A stretch of DNA of 28,580 bases. It comes from Pelargonium nanum. Its lineage: Eukaryota; Streptophyta; Magnoliopsida; Geraniales; Geraniaceae. Below the pieces are notes generated by a model. That model ran no database searches and was not told where the DNA came from. It saw only the letters and a program-made list of their open reading frames with translations. Each line of letters opens with the position of its first letter. Within the stretch, counting starts at the first letter, position 1. This document shows, piece after piece, positions 9,583 through 19,014 of this stretch. The position numbers were made by a program, and so were the translations under genes. The stretch is taken from NCBI GenBank assembly GCA_036897485.1, contig JAYMTF010000895.1, positions 1 to 28,580 of the forward strand, read 5' to 3'.

Positions 9583-11002
9583 TCAAAGCTCTGCATCGGT
9601 CTCTCTCATTTGAGCCCCCATATCGCCCGTGGCTTGTGAAGCCTTCTCCTTCGCAGCCTCGTACTTGTTCTTAGCTTGCTCGGTCATGGTGTCTTTCGCA
9701 GTTTGATACGTATCTCCAACCTTTTGCTTTGCGTCTTGATAGCTATCAGCTGCTTTATCCGAAGCCGCTCCCATTCTCTCTTTCGCTCCATCATACGCCT
9801 CGCCTGCTTTGCCCACTGCTCCTCCAATCGCGTCCTTGGCATCACCAACCTTGTCCGAGGCCATGTCTGAAGCTGCGTGAAACTTGTCTTTGGCCCCGCT
9901 GTGAACATCGGATGCTTTCTCTTTCCCATACGCTACGGCCCCCGCCATTGCGTCGCTGGCCTGACCCGCCTTCTCGGATGCCACGTCAGCAGCCTGATGC
10001 ATCTTCTCTTTCGCTTCCCCGTGAGCGTGTGCTACTTTCTCGTTTCCATATGCCATTGCGCCCCCCATAGAATCTTTGGCATCACTAGCTTTATCTGTGG
10101 CCATTTTTATTGTTTGTCCTGCACTGTCGTGTACATAATTCTTTGCGTCTCCAGCCTTTTGGGCAGCGTAGCTGGACGAATCTGCACGAATTATCCAAGA
10201 CGATGCAAAAATGTAAAATTGAAAATCTAAGTGCACAAAATGAATTGTGCAAATATGTGTACAGAATTATGATGTGTTCATTAATTGTTTGTACCAAAAG
10301 TTTTATATATGTGACCTTCATTTGGTTCATACCTTGAACAGTCTCTCTTGGTTTCTCATCTTTCACTGCAATTCCCCTGGTAACTCCACAAACATAAGAA
10401 CAATAAACATGTAGATATTAGAGAAAAAAAATTGTAATAAGGTTGTTGGATTATGGCCCATCAACTATTTGTTTTTTTTTCTTTTCAAATTTGTACATAA
10501 TTTGATTGTTAGTTCCTATTTCGTTCTCAAAACTACCTGTATTGTTCTAATTTAGAACTCCAACTATGCTATTTTGTTTTAAATACATCCTATCAATACA
10601 AATTTCATGCTGATCCATCGTAACAATTTTGTTAGAATTTTTTTATTTGTTCACATTTCACTTCAAGTCAATTGAATAAACTATTTTATAACAAGATTGT
10701 ATAATTGAAGGACCAAATTCACAAAATACTCGTAAATCACAAAATACTTGTATAATTGAATGACCGAATTCTCAAAGTATATACAATATGCACGAAATTA
10801 AGTATCAATAGAGACAGAGACAATTAATGAAAAAGAAAGGTAGTGATTAAATAGTTAAAAAGAATTACTGGGACAATTTGGTGTAGGCCCAACCGACCCA
10901 ACTGTCAGGATTGTCCTTGCAGGCCGCCTCTTCGCCCAATGTCTCCGCCGCCATCGCCACCACTAACACCCCCCCCAGATAGGCCGCCGTTGTCGTCTTC
11001 AT
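9583..11002 (-). CDS. Late embryogenesis abundant protein, LEA_4-like, with N-terminal signal peptide
   Basis: Three exons join in frame on the minus strand: 11002-10869, 10376-10333 and 10181-9583, giving 258 aa. Introns are GT-AG (10868-10377 and 10332-10182). Residues 1-~22 are a likely secretory signal (MKTTT then AAYLGGVLVVAMAA). Residues 35-46 (WVGWAYTKLSQG) resemble the conserved W-x-x-W-A-x-x-K-x-S-x-G block of secreted plant LEA proteins. The main exon is Ala/Lys/Asp/Gly-rich, with 40-residue repeats at ~87-126, 127-166 and a shortened third at 167-202, each containing AYGxEK or its remnant and xAKxKxH-type 11-mers typical of amphipathic LEA_4 helices. LEA proteins protect cell components during drying and seed maturation. 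Without the upstream exons the third exon's open frame runs 5' into intron, giving a false start at 10236. The two short exons are inferred and need RNA support. A Met at residue 17 is an alternative start that would remove the signal. Confidence 0.82.
10698..10785. repeat. Imperfect tandem repeat in LEA intron 1
   Basis: TGTATAATTGAAGGACC at 10698 recurs as TGTATAATTGAATGACC at 10749, period 51. The neighbouring CACAAAATACT is repeated as well. Confidence 0.7.
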
Positions 11003-11154
11003 CTCCGCCGGTTCACTATATATTTTTCAGTTGTAATATTCTTCGAAGAGAGTCTGATTTGATCTCGGCTGCAACTGAAATAAGGAACAAGACGATGATG
11101 TTTATGGGGGACGACGGTTGGTTGACATGTGGAAGTGGGTTCGTTATGTTAGTG

Positions 11155-11203
11155 ACACGTGTATATCGATTCAGGGCTCGGTTTTGTCGCACGTAAGCAC
11201 GTG
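11155..11203 (-). promoter_or_regulatory. ABRE/G-box cluster upstream of the LEA gene
   Basis: Two palindromic CACGTG cores lie 43 bp apart (ACACGTGT at 11155-11162, CACGTG at 11198-11203), with a third ACGT core at 11191-11194. They sit ~150-200 bp upstream of the LEA ATG. Paired ACGT elements of this kind bind bZIP factors of the ABI5/AREB group and are typical of ABA- and seed-induced LEA promoters. No TATA box at a normal distance from them is obvious. Confidence 0.55.
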
Positions 11204-11567
11204 TTTGATGGTTCGAACAGGTCTTTCGGGCCGGGTTTGTCTCCTCGATTGTAGGGTCTCGTTCTTAACAACAATTCCGTGTCTTTTTTATTGCATGCAC
11301 ACCCGTGCATCTTCATATATACAGTAGTTGCATTGCATTTGGGTATTTTCGTAATTTGAGTTGAAGAACAGTATATATAAATTTATGTTTATGATAAGAG
11401 ATAACGACAAGAAGTCTACAACTACTGGAAATTAAAGGTGTTGTACAAAATGTGACAGTGATAACTTATTGCCACAACCAAACACTATTGCAATTGCTGT
11501 TCAAGTTTTCAATACCAAACTGGGTCCACAAAACCCACAATACTACTCTTTCTATATTTCATGGTAC
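11204..11567. other. Intergenic, distal upstream region of the LEA gene
   Basis: Apart from the RY motif, I see no gene or repeat. TATATATGAAG on the minus strand near 11320 is a possible TATA box but would give a leader of about 290 nt. Confidence 0.45.
11292..11299 (-). promoter_or_regulatory. RY (Sph) element, seed-specific type
   Basis: TGCATGCA palindrome, the core bound by B3-domain factors ABI3/FUS3/LEC2, ~290 bp upstream of the LEA start and ~90 bp beyond the ABRE cluster. Co-occurrence with ABREs fits a seed-maturation promoter. The motif alone is short and could be chance. Confidence 0.4.
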
Positions 11568-11581
11568 AAACTCTAATATGG

Positions 11582-11792
11582 ACTGTAGTGGCACAGTTGG
11601 CAACACAAGCTGCGTGAGAAGAAAATCGTTTGCGTTCGATCCCCGCTCAACACACGCATGGAGAGAGGTGAAGGCTTTTACTGTGAACAAACCTCGAATG
11701 AGGATTAGTCTGTGTGTGGTAAAACGGTTTAAAGGTGTCAACCGCGAGTATGCGGGCCCGCTCAGGAACCCCATGGTATAAACCAAAAAGAA
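11582..11792 (+). mobile_element. tRNA-derived SINE, copy 2
   Basis: Box A is TGGCACAGTTGG at 11589-11600 and box B is GCGTTCGATCC at 11632-11642. The 3' end is TATAAACCAAAAAGAA. Flanking 14-bp direct repeats AAACTCTAATATGG (11568-11581) and AAACTCTAATTTGG (11793-11806) differ at one base. The body aligns over its whole ~211 bp with the minus-strand copy at 2316-2528. A 109-codon frame running through it is not a gene. Confidence 0.87.
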
Positions 11793-11806
11793 AAACTCTA
11801 ATTTGG

Positions 11807-12302
11807 TACCAAATTTCAGGGTTTGGGGCTTATTATCTAAGATTTAGGGTTAATTTTTAGGATTTAATGTTTCATATTAATTTGAGGACTATATTGTCAT
11901 AGATTTAGGATTTATTATTTATCATTTGAGGTATAATTATTAATTCATAATTAAATATTATTAAAAAAACATTTATCATCCTTTCAAAAAAAAAAAAACA
12001 TTTATCACAAAAAACAGAGGGTCAGGATTGGCCTCAACTTGCATTTCTAAAGCAGAGGTAGTTTCAGAACTCAGCTAAATGATAAACATAGGAAACAACT
12101 ATTTTTATAGCATGAACACAACAAGAGTATTAGAAAGTTATATAATAATGTAACACTCTCGAGTCTCAAAACCTCTATAAGAAAACTGAGAGTTCTTGTG
12201 ATTATGAAACGGATATTGGCATGAAAAAAATGGGGCTGAACTGAACAATCTGAGTTCACTATCTAAAATACCCAAGTTTCCAATATAACTTGCCATAAAC
12301 TT
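11807..12302. other. Intergenic and 3'-UTR of enoyl-ACP reductase
   Basis: A+T-rich stretch containing a minute poly(A) insertion at 11979-11997. The right half is expected to be the reductase 3'-UTR. No gene recognised. Confidence 0.5.
11969..12007 (+). mobile_element. 19-nt poly(A) micro-insertion between direct repeats
   Basis: ACATTTATCA occurs at 11969-11978 and 11998-12007. Between them lies TCCTTTC followed by 12 A. The layout equals a severely 5'-truncated retroposon: a few bases of 3' end, a poly(A) tail and a target-site duplication. Replication slippage is an alternative. Confidence 0.5.
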
Positions 12303-15300
12303 TTAGTGATCGGCCTTGGGAACGTTAAGGTCTTTAAATACCGGACTGTCAATTCCTACACCCATAGCATTCAGACCGTTGTCTACATACACGACAGCAC
12401 CGGTTATGGCAGATGCCAAAGGCGATACCAGGAAGGCCGCAGCATTCCCAACTTCTTCTGCTTTTAGTTCCTTTTGCAAGGGAGCATTGTTGAATGAATA
12501 TTCGATCATTGTGTCGATAAATCCAATTGCTTTTGCAGCTCGGCTTCCTAGCGGGCCTGAAATTTTTATTTTTATATTTTAAGTTCATGCAGAAAACAGA
12601 AGTGATGCCAATGTGATGCAACATTTATGCAGGAGCTTCTCCAGGATATGACCCGACACTATGAATGTTTACATAATCCACAAAAAGGAGCAATACCTGC
12701 AGATATTGTATTTACTCTGACTTTGTGTTTCCTTCCTGCTTCAAAAGCTAGCACCTGATGAAGTATTGAACCAGAATTACGCCGCAATCATATCAAAAGA
12801 AGGTAGGAACAATGAAGAAGAACCTAAGAATATTTACAGCTGTGAGATGAAATAAAATTAGGACTTACTCGTGTGTCACTCTCCAGTGCAGATTTTGCAG
12901 AACTCATACCCCCACCATATCTGTGTGTGTGATGTAGTTTTTGAGATTCTATTAAACAATGTCAATTGACAACACTGAACAAAAACGATGCAAACATACC
13001 CTGGAATGATCCTTTCAGAAGCAATGTATGTTAGAGAAATCGAAGAACCACCTGCAGTAACAAATGGCCAAATTTTAGCATCGTCTTGCCACAGTAAATA
13101 ATATGTAATAATATATTAAGTTTCAATATAGGGCTACCGGCTACACATAATGCCTTGAGCATCCACTACTAAAATTTCAACCTTACTAGCAGTGTTTGGT
13201 TTCCACACTTATACGTAGGCATGTAGTTCATGCACTTTATATTAATCCAGTGTAGGACTATCAATTATCACCCACTTCAACACTGCCCCTCATGTGCAAG
13301 TCTTGCATTTTCTTTTTATTAGAGGGCTCGACACATGCACAATCGGGGGCCTTATTATACCAAATTAAGTTTCAATATTGGGGGGTTTTCACTACTAAAG
13401 GTCAATCTTATTAATACGGTTTGGCTAAGAAAATCATATTGATGTCACCACTTGATATACTAGTTGGGTCCTTCATCTAATAGTTTAAGATTTCGGGTTG
13501 GAGTAAAGTTTTGACATGTGCTATCTAGTCTGCACGTGAGGGAGAGTGTTTACATATCCCCTGCATTGATATCACCACTAGATACACTAGTTGAGACATT
13601 CGTCTAATAATTTAACCTTTGGGGTTGGAGTCAAGTTTAACAATAATAATAAAAAAAAAAGTAATAGACAAAAGAGATACAATAAAGAAAGAAAGCATCA
13701 CATAGTTCGTTAAGAGCATGCCTGGATTCATTATTGGAATGAAGTGCTTGAGTAAAGACACGTAAGAATAACTTGATGCAGATACAGCTGCAAGATATCC
13801 TTTCCTTGATGTCTCCAACAGAGGTTTGCTCACCTATTGAACAGATGATATCTAAGTAAGATCTATAAAATAATAAGTAATTAATGCATATAAAACTCAA
13901 TATATGAATCTATACCTCTGGCCCATTCGCAAGTGAGTGCACAAGGATGTCAATGCTGCCAAAATCCTGCTTTACAATTTCAGCACATTCCTGCAAGAAA
14001 GTGTGATGGCAACTAGAACATTAAGCCCTATATAGTTCAAGATCTGTACTCAGTATCACACATAAATGGTTGGGAAATCTGGTGTGTTAAACAGTATTTG
14101 ATAATTAGACTTCACATTTTAGTACTCAATATATACTCTAAGATGATGTGACTACATATCTAAATGACAAACGATCGTATGAAATAGGGTCTTTCTGCTA
14201 ATTAGCTGCAAGGGCAGTGCCAATTGCTTAAAGTGCCAGAAATATCATTAAACAAACGAGCAACGTAGCAATCTTTCTCATCACTTATTAACCTTTTTCA
14301 TGTTGAAAACATAGTGCAAAAGGGGCAGTTCAACAATCGGAACATATCAACCCACATTTGTTATCTACATAAGTAAAAAAAAAAAGAAAAAAAAAAAGTC
14401 AACAACATAGCCCAAACTGTCCACTTGTTCCCATTTCCCTTAACACATGTTCGGTGCTTCACATGCACACATGGCAAGGAAGATTCAGCTATTTATGTTT
14501 AACATTCACCTAAAAAAATCACCTCAGTAGATATGTTGAGCCCAGTAGGTCAGCCAAAATATTTGAAAAAAGAAAATCAACTTCGAATAGGGACATGTAA
14601 TAGGCCAACATTTTGTTTTCTTTTATATAGTTCAAGAGATACTTCTTTGATTTTGTGCACTAATGTCTCTATTCACTTCAAGTGCAAGTCCAAATATGAA
14701 CTTGAAGCTTTCCTCGAATCTCTAAAAATATAGTAGCAGTGTTATACCTTAACAGTCCAATTAGTAGCTCCAGCATATCGTTTATTGGTTTTCACCTGCA
14801 CATATTGACATTCAAACATGATTCTCAGTAGAAAATATAATTTGTTTTACGTTAATTAAAAAGTCTATATGCTCGCTCTTACATCTTCTGGTACATCCTC
14901 AGGGTTGTCAAAAACAGCATCTAGGGGATACACTTTAGCAATCTCCATCAAAGATCCATCTGGCAATCTGGAAAATTGAACTTTATATCAGCAGAGACAA
15001 TCCTAGATATTACCCCTTAACAGAAAAAGAAAATATATATCTTACATGCGTGAGTCATCAAACTTTCCACGTCTCAGACTTGTTTCAAAGATGTTTAAAG
15101 CCTACACATGAAACTTCCTAGTCAGTGAGAAGTGACCCTTATAATGTAACAGAACTCAAGAAATACTTATTGTTTGTTTCTTGCTTGAATTATCTTCATT
15201 CCCCTTTCAGCTAACTTGCTAGGAAATCATAAAGTAAAAAAAATAAAGAAATGACAATTGCAGCAATCAGTCAACATACTTACCGGCACCCATGTGCCAA

Positions 15301-16172
15301 CAAGAATTTCAGCACCGGCAGCAGCAAGAGATTTTGCTATCGCCCAACCATACCCATTGTCATCAGCTATACCAGCAATGAATGCTCTCTTACCTGGAGA
15401 ACAGTAACTTTGGTTAGGGAATTAGTTGTTTCAATCCTAAGTTGTAAAGTACCAATTTGTCTGTAAAGAATGAACTAAGATGATGGATGAACCAATGAAA
15501 AATAGAATACATAATCGCCTCTTCAAGTTCACGACTATAAATAGCTTAATTGATGTTTTCATAGGAATAACTAAAATTTAATAAAAGTACTTTTGCTGAT
15601 AAAAAAAAAAACTAATCTTCCTCCGTGTATAACATTTTTGTTACAGCGTCAAAATGAGCTTCACAAACCATTAACCAGCAAATACCATAAGCAAAGAAAG
15701 GTCGAAAATAGTATTTGTAAAGGTTGCATTATCAAGATGTGGTGGTTTTAAATGGATGTTTGTTAACAAAAGTTAAAAGAGAATTAATACTACAATCAGT
15801 TATAACAACAAAACAGAATAAGAGAAAAACTATAGGAATATAAGATACTTGATGATATATCAGAATCTAAACGGATAAAGGAAAATAAATTTAACCTCTC
15901 AAATCAATTGGCAACCCTGGCAAAGGCTGGGTCTCACTAGCTCCGGACATTGCCCTTGTGACAAACTTATTGAATTTTACAGAAGATGATGTAAATCTCC
16001 TCTGAAAAGGTTGTGCGGATGATATATGAGAAGCAATACCGAACTTAGTCCATGATGCTCCTTTTACATTCGCAGCAACAACTTTAGCTCCCTCCTTAGA
16101 AACTCTGCAAGAAGAGGACATGGAGGGTTTTGCTGTCACCATCTGCAGGCCAGTAGCTGTCATTGCCGCCAT
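12303..16172 (-). CDS. MOD1: Enoyl-[acyl-carrier-protein] reductase (NADH), chloroplastic
   Basis: Eleven exons join in frame on the minus strand: 16172-15896, 15393-15284, 15101-15046, 14967-14883, 14795-14748, 13990-13916, 13833-13722, 13051-13000, 12920-12869, 12754-12697 and 12556-12303, giving 392 aa. It reduces trans-2-enoyl-ACP to acyl-ACP, the last step of each plastid type II fatty-acid-synthase cycle. Residues 1-~75 are a Ser/Thr/Ala/Lys-rich transit peptide. The NAD site is at 93-129 ([21 protein letters not shown] onward). The catalytic pair is Y273 and K281 in YGGGMSSAK, with the second conserved Tyr at 263, spaced as in plant ENRs. The length is normal for the family. All introns are GT-AG except intron 7 (13721-13052), which starts with GC. 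A 5'-UTR intron (16917-16189) is likely. The gene looks intact. Confidence 0.96.
13441..13637. repeat. Direct repeat inside reductase intron 7
   Basis: Two ~70-bp copies at 13441-13510 and 13568-13637, offset 127 with no gap. They share TCACCACT, GATA(T/C)ACTAGTTG, GTCTAATA or TCTAATAG, and GGGTTGGAGT. Read on the minus strand, the spacer and neighbourhood contain CACTCTCCCTCACGTGCAGAC, which looks like degraded dispersed-repeat sequence, possibly LTR-derived. Confidence 0.65.
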
Positions 16173-16188
16173 TTTTTACAAACTAATC

Positions 16189-16917
16189 CTGGCAGAACAG
16201 AAGTATAAGACGTGCCAATCAGAATTAATTAACATTGTAAATCAGACATGATTGGAAAGGCAACCGAAAATTGAAACAAGCCTAACAAACAAAATTTCTG
16301 ATGTACACAAGCTCCATTGGTTCTTACACTGTCTTCTAAGCAAACCTCCACAATTTTGGGTAGAAACCAATAAAGAAACCATGATTACTTCATATATAGA
16401 ATCATGCATCTAATTTTTTTCTAATTCTTGAAACAACACAGTTTCATTATAAATTTGGATTTGGGACCACCATTTTCCACGGCATTCCGGTCCATGATCC
16501 TCTACTCATGCCAACAAAATAATAACTTTCCTCAAGCTTCAAACTACAACTTAAGTAAAGGTTGATTGAGCCTCGGATAAAATAACAATAAATAGGAAAT
16601 GGTGATATGTCTAATATAATGCATTCAAGTTCATGGCTCTATGCAGTAAAAAAAATGTTAATCAATAAGTAAAGCTAAAGAACACTTTTTGTTTTTAATT
16701 CATGAATACGGAAACAAATGTTACCCATTTCACAATGCACATTATACATTTTCACGAACAAAACCAGAGATCCACAAACAACAGAAACCGAGCAAATATC
16801 ATCACAGAACAAAAAGAAGAAGCTAAATCCAGCAATACCCATTACAGTGTACCTCGAAATCTCTCAGTTTCAACAGCCACAGAAACAAATCCAAAAACAA
16901 AATGAAAAAGCAGTTAC
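16189..16917 (-). other. Probable 5'-UTR intron of enoyl-ACP reductase
   Basis: On the minus strand a donor CACAAG|GTAACTG at 16917 and an acceptor CTGCCAG at 16189 bracket 729 bp. The ATG follows 16 bp downstream of the acceptor. No coding sequence is seen in it. The short plus-strand frames at 16702-16924 are low complexity. Confidence 0.6.
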
Positions 16918-17071
16918 CTTGTGAGAAAAAGAGCAGAAAATTGAAGAAACGGGTCAAAGATAGGCGAAGAAAAAGTAGAAATGAGAGCAGTTGGCTAGTA
17001 ATAGAGTAGGAGGAGGAGGTTAATTAAAGGTTGGATTTTGATTTGTTAAAGATTAGGTGGAGACAAGAGAA

Positions 17072-17097
17072 AGAGAGAGAGAGAGAGAGTAGGGTTT
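17072..17097 (-). promoter_or_regulatory. CT-rich leader and telo-box near the reductase transcription start
   Basis: On the minus strand AAACCCTA (17097-17090) directly precedes an ~18-bp CT run (17089-17072). Telo-boxes plus pyrimidine tracts are common near transcription starts of plant housekeeping genes. The placement, ~150 bp before the 5'-UTR donor, is consistent. The motif assignment is by eye. Confidence 0.45.
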
Positions 17098-17215
17098 AAT
17101 TAGAGAGTTCGATGAGAACGAAGAAGCAGGTTGGTGCCTAGGAGTCATCGACAGCCCTTTTTGGTTTCTTCACATGTCACACATAGCTCAAATGTTTTTT
17201 TTTTCAAATAATTTC
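17087..17215. repeat. Duplicated reductase upstream segment, proximal copy
   Basis: Aligns with 18222-18408: both begin GAGTAGG(G/A)TTTAATT, share CGATGA(G/A)AACGAAGAA, GGAGTCATC, TCACATGTCACA and AAATGTTTTTTTT, and end ATAATTTC. The distal copy is longer by insertions. Confidence 0.85.
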
Positions 17216-18221
17216 TTTTTCAATAATAAAATAAAGCTTGTATGTTTTTTTGGTGGAAATTTATATTTTTATCGAGCAAAAAATAAGTTTAAAACAATTA
17301 TTCCCTTCAACATGCTAAGAAGTATGTTAAGGTAGGTTGGACCAAGCAGTTTAACCACTTCGGATATCCTTTAGACTCTCGGGTTTGAGTCTCCATGTTG
17401 ACGGTTTGTGTGGGTTATTAGAGTTTGAAGAGGTTAAATATGTAAAAAATTAATTATACAATTTTCTGGTGTTAGAATTCGATCATTTTAATATTTTGAT
17501 AACAATATTTGATATCATATTAGAGAATCAACTTAACTAAAAATTTAAATTGATAGTTGAAGTCTCTACACATAATGAGATTATAAGAAAAGATTAGTTT
17601 ATAAATTAAAAATGGACATAACAATTTCATGAGTTAGTCAAAACATATTTGTATATGTTAAATTTATATGTTGCTCTTATAAAGCCTTGTATCAAACATA
17701 ATGATGAAGAACATAACATGAAACAAATAACCCAAGTAAGTTAGAAAAACGTACAAATTTCTCTTAAAAAAGAGTTTGTATTAACCGAACACAAAATAAA
17801 TAAATAGAGTAAAATAGAAAAACATATTGATCGCTTTTGAAAAAGAGATTGTATTGTAATCGCTCTTGAAAAATGACTTGTTATTATAAAATATTACTTT
17901 CCACCATTCTGCAACTATAAATTTTGGTTTGATCTACCATCACTGTATTTGTTTTACATTCATGAGGTGCATGTGTATTTATACTATTTGATTTCTCCTT
18001 CGTTGTCGATGTGCAACTCATAATTCAATAAATAATTTAGCATTTATTTCATTTTGTACATAAAAAAGTTCACCATATATAATATTTTGTCAACTATCCA
18101 TTTTATATGACTTTAATTTATGAGATAGAACTAATTCTAATATACTTATCCTTTATATTTATGAAGTCTACATAAACTTCCAATCAAATTTAGAGTACTA
18201 AAGAATTATATGTTAGAATAT
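17216..18221. other. Intergenic, about 1 kb between the two duplicated segments
   Basis: A+T-rich and without a gene. It contains a tRNA-like relic at about 17331-17400. Short similar runs near 17830 and 17860 (ATCGCTTTTGAAAAAGA and ATCGCTCTTGAAAAATGA) suggest a small local duplication. Confidence 0.5.
17331..17400 (+). mobile_element. tRNA-like relic, possibly the head of another SINE family
   Basis: GGTTGGACCAAGCAGTTTAA followed ~25 bp later by CGGGTTTGAGTCTCC, which fits a pol III box B (GGTTCGANTCC) with a weak box A upstream. It does not fold as an intact tRNA by eye and differs from the SINE family at 2316 and 11582. Its ends are not defined. Confidence 0.35.
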
Positions 18222-18408
18222 GAGTAGGATTTAATTTGAGAGTTTTCGATGAAAACGAAGAAATATTTAGGTTTTAGGTTGTAGGTTGGTAGTAGTTGGT
18301 TGCTACCTTGGAGTCATCAGTAGTTTTTATTTTTCCTCACATGTCACATCATATATGATATACATGCATGACAACTCTAAAATGTTTTTTTTAAATATAT
18401 ATAATTTC
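18222..18408. repeat. Duplicated reductase upstream segment, distal copy
   Basis: Partner of 17087-17215. The telo-box is changed to AAATCCTA here, and a run containing TTAGGTTTTAGGTTGTAGG is inserted, so this copy has diverged. Confidence 0.85.
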
Positions 18409-18430
18409 GTTTAGATACAGTATCGAAAAA

Positions 18431-19014
18431 TTTAATATATATATTATAAAGAGGAGTCCATGTCTAATTATGTGACAAGTGTCACTCTCAATTCTCAATT
18501 TAGTATATAATTAAATGACATGTGACAATTTTCATTCTTTAATTTTGTGCCACGTGTCATTTCTAACTAAATAATTTCATTTTTAATTCATTTTAATTAG
18601 TTATATTGTTCAAATCATTTTTAAAATATATAATATAATCTTATAAAATTTTATCTATTTCAAAAAATACATATCTAAAATATAGATATAAATACACTAT
18701 TTAAATTTTTATTAATAAATATCCTAAATTTAATATTAATATAGATGAATATTTTAAATTTTAATAAAATAAGTTTTTATAAATACTAATATACAATTTG
18801 AATGACCTTAAGAAAAAATACAATATGAATGATTATCTTCTTCTTTGATTTGAATTAATATGAATTTTTAAAATGAATGATTATCTAAATTTGTAATTTA
18901 AAATTAAATTTATGAAATTAAATTTAAAAGATTTTGACTAATCAACTTTAATACATAAATGATAACAAAATAATGGGATGAAGACCCAAACAAGGTTGGG
19001 TTAAAAAGAACTAG
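18431..19014 (+). mobile_element. Candidate non-autonomous Helitron
   Basis: The 3' end has the family's hallmarks: a 6-bp stem ACCCAA (18984-18989) with TTGGGT (18996-19001), then 9 bp, then CTAG (19011-19014) followed by T. The proposed 5' end, TTTAATATATATATTATAAAGAGGAG-like at 18431, resembles A+T-rich plant Helitron starts but lacks a clean TC. There is no helicase or replication-initiator coding. Helitrons make no target duplication, so the ends cannot be confirmed from one copy. Confidence 0.5.

Noticed and set aside
10182..10236. N-terminus MHLDFQFYIF... of the LEA frame
   Set aside because: Intron 2 sequence left of a CAG acceptor; joining to 10376-10333 gives an in-frame protein.
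10939..11196. Plus-strand Pro/Ser-rich 85-codon frame
   Set aside because: Antisense to LEA exon 1 and its promoter, low complexity.
11452..11781. 109-codon plus frame
   Set aside because: Most of it is SINE copy 2, including the pol III boxes.
15595..15625. A run after TTTTGCTGAT in reductase intron 1 as another retroposon tail
   Set aside because: The only flanking repeat is about six bases, too short to support insertion.
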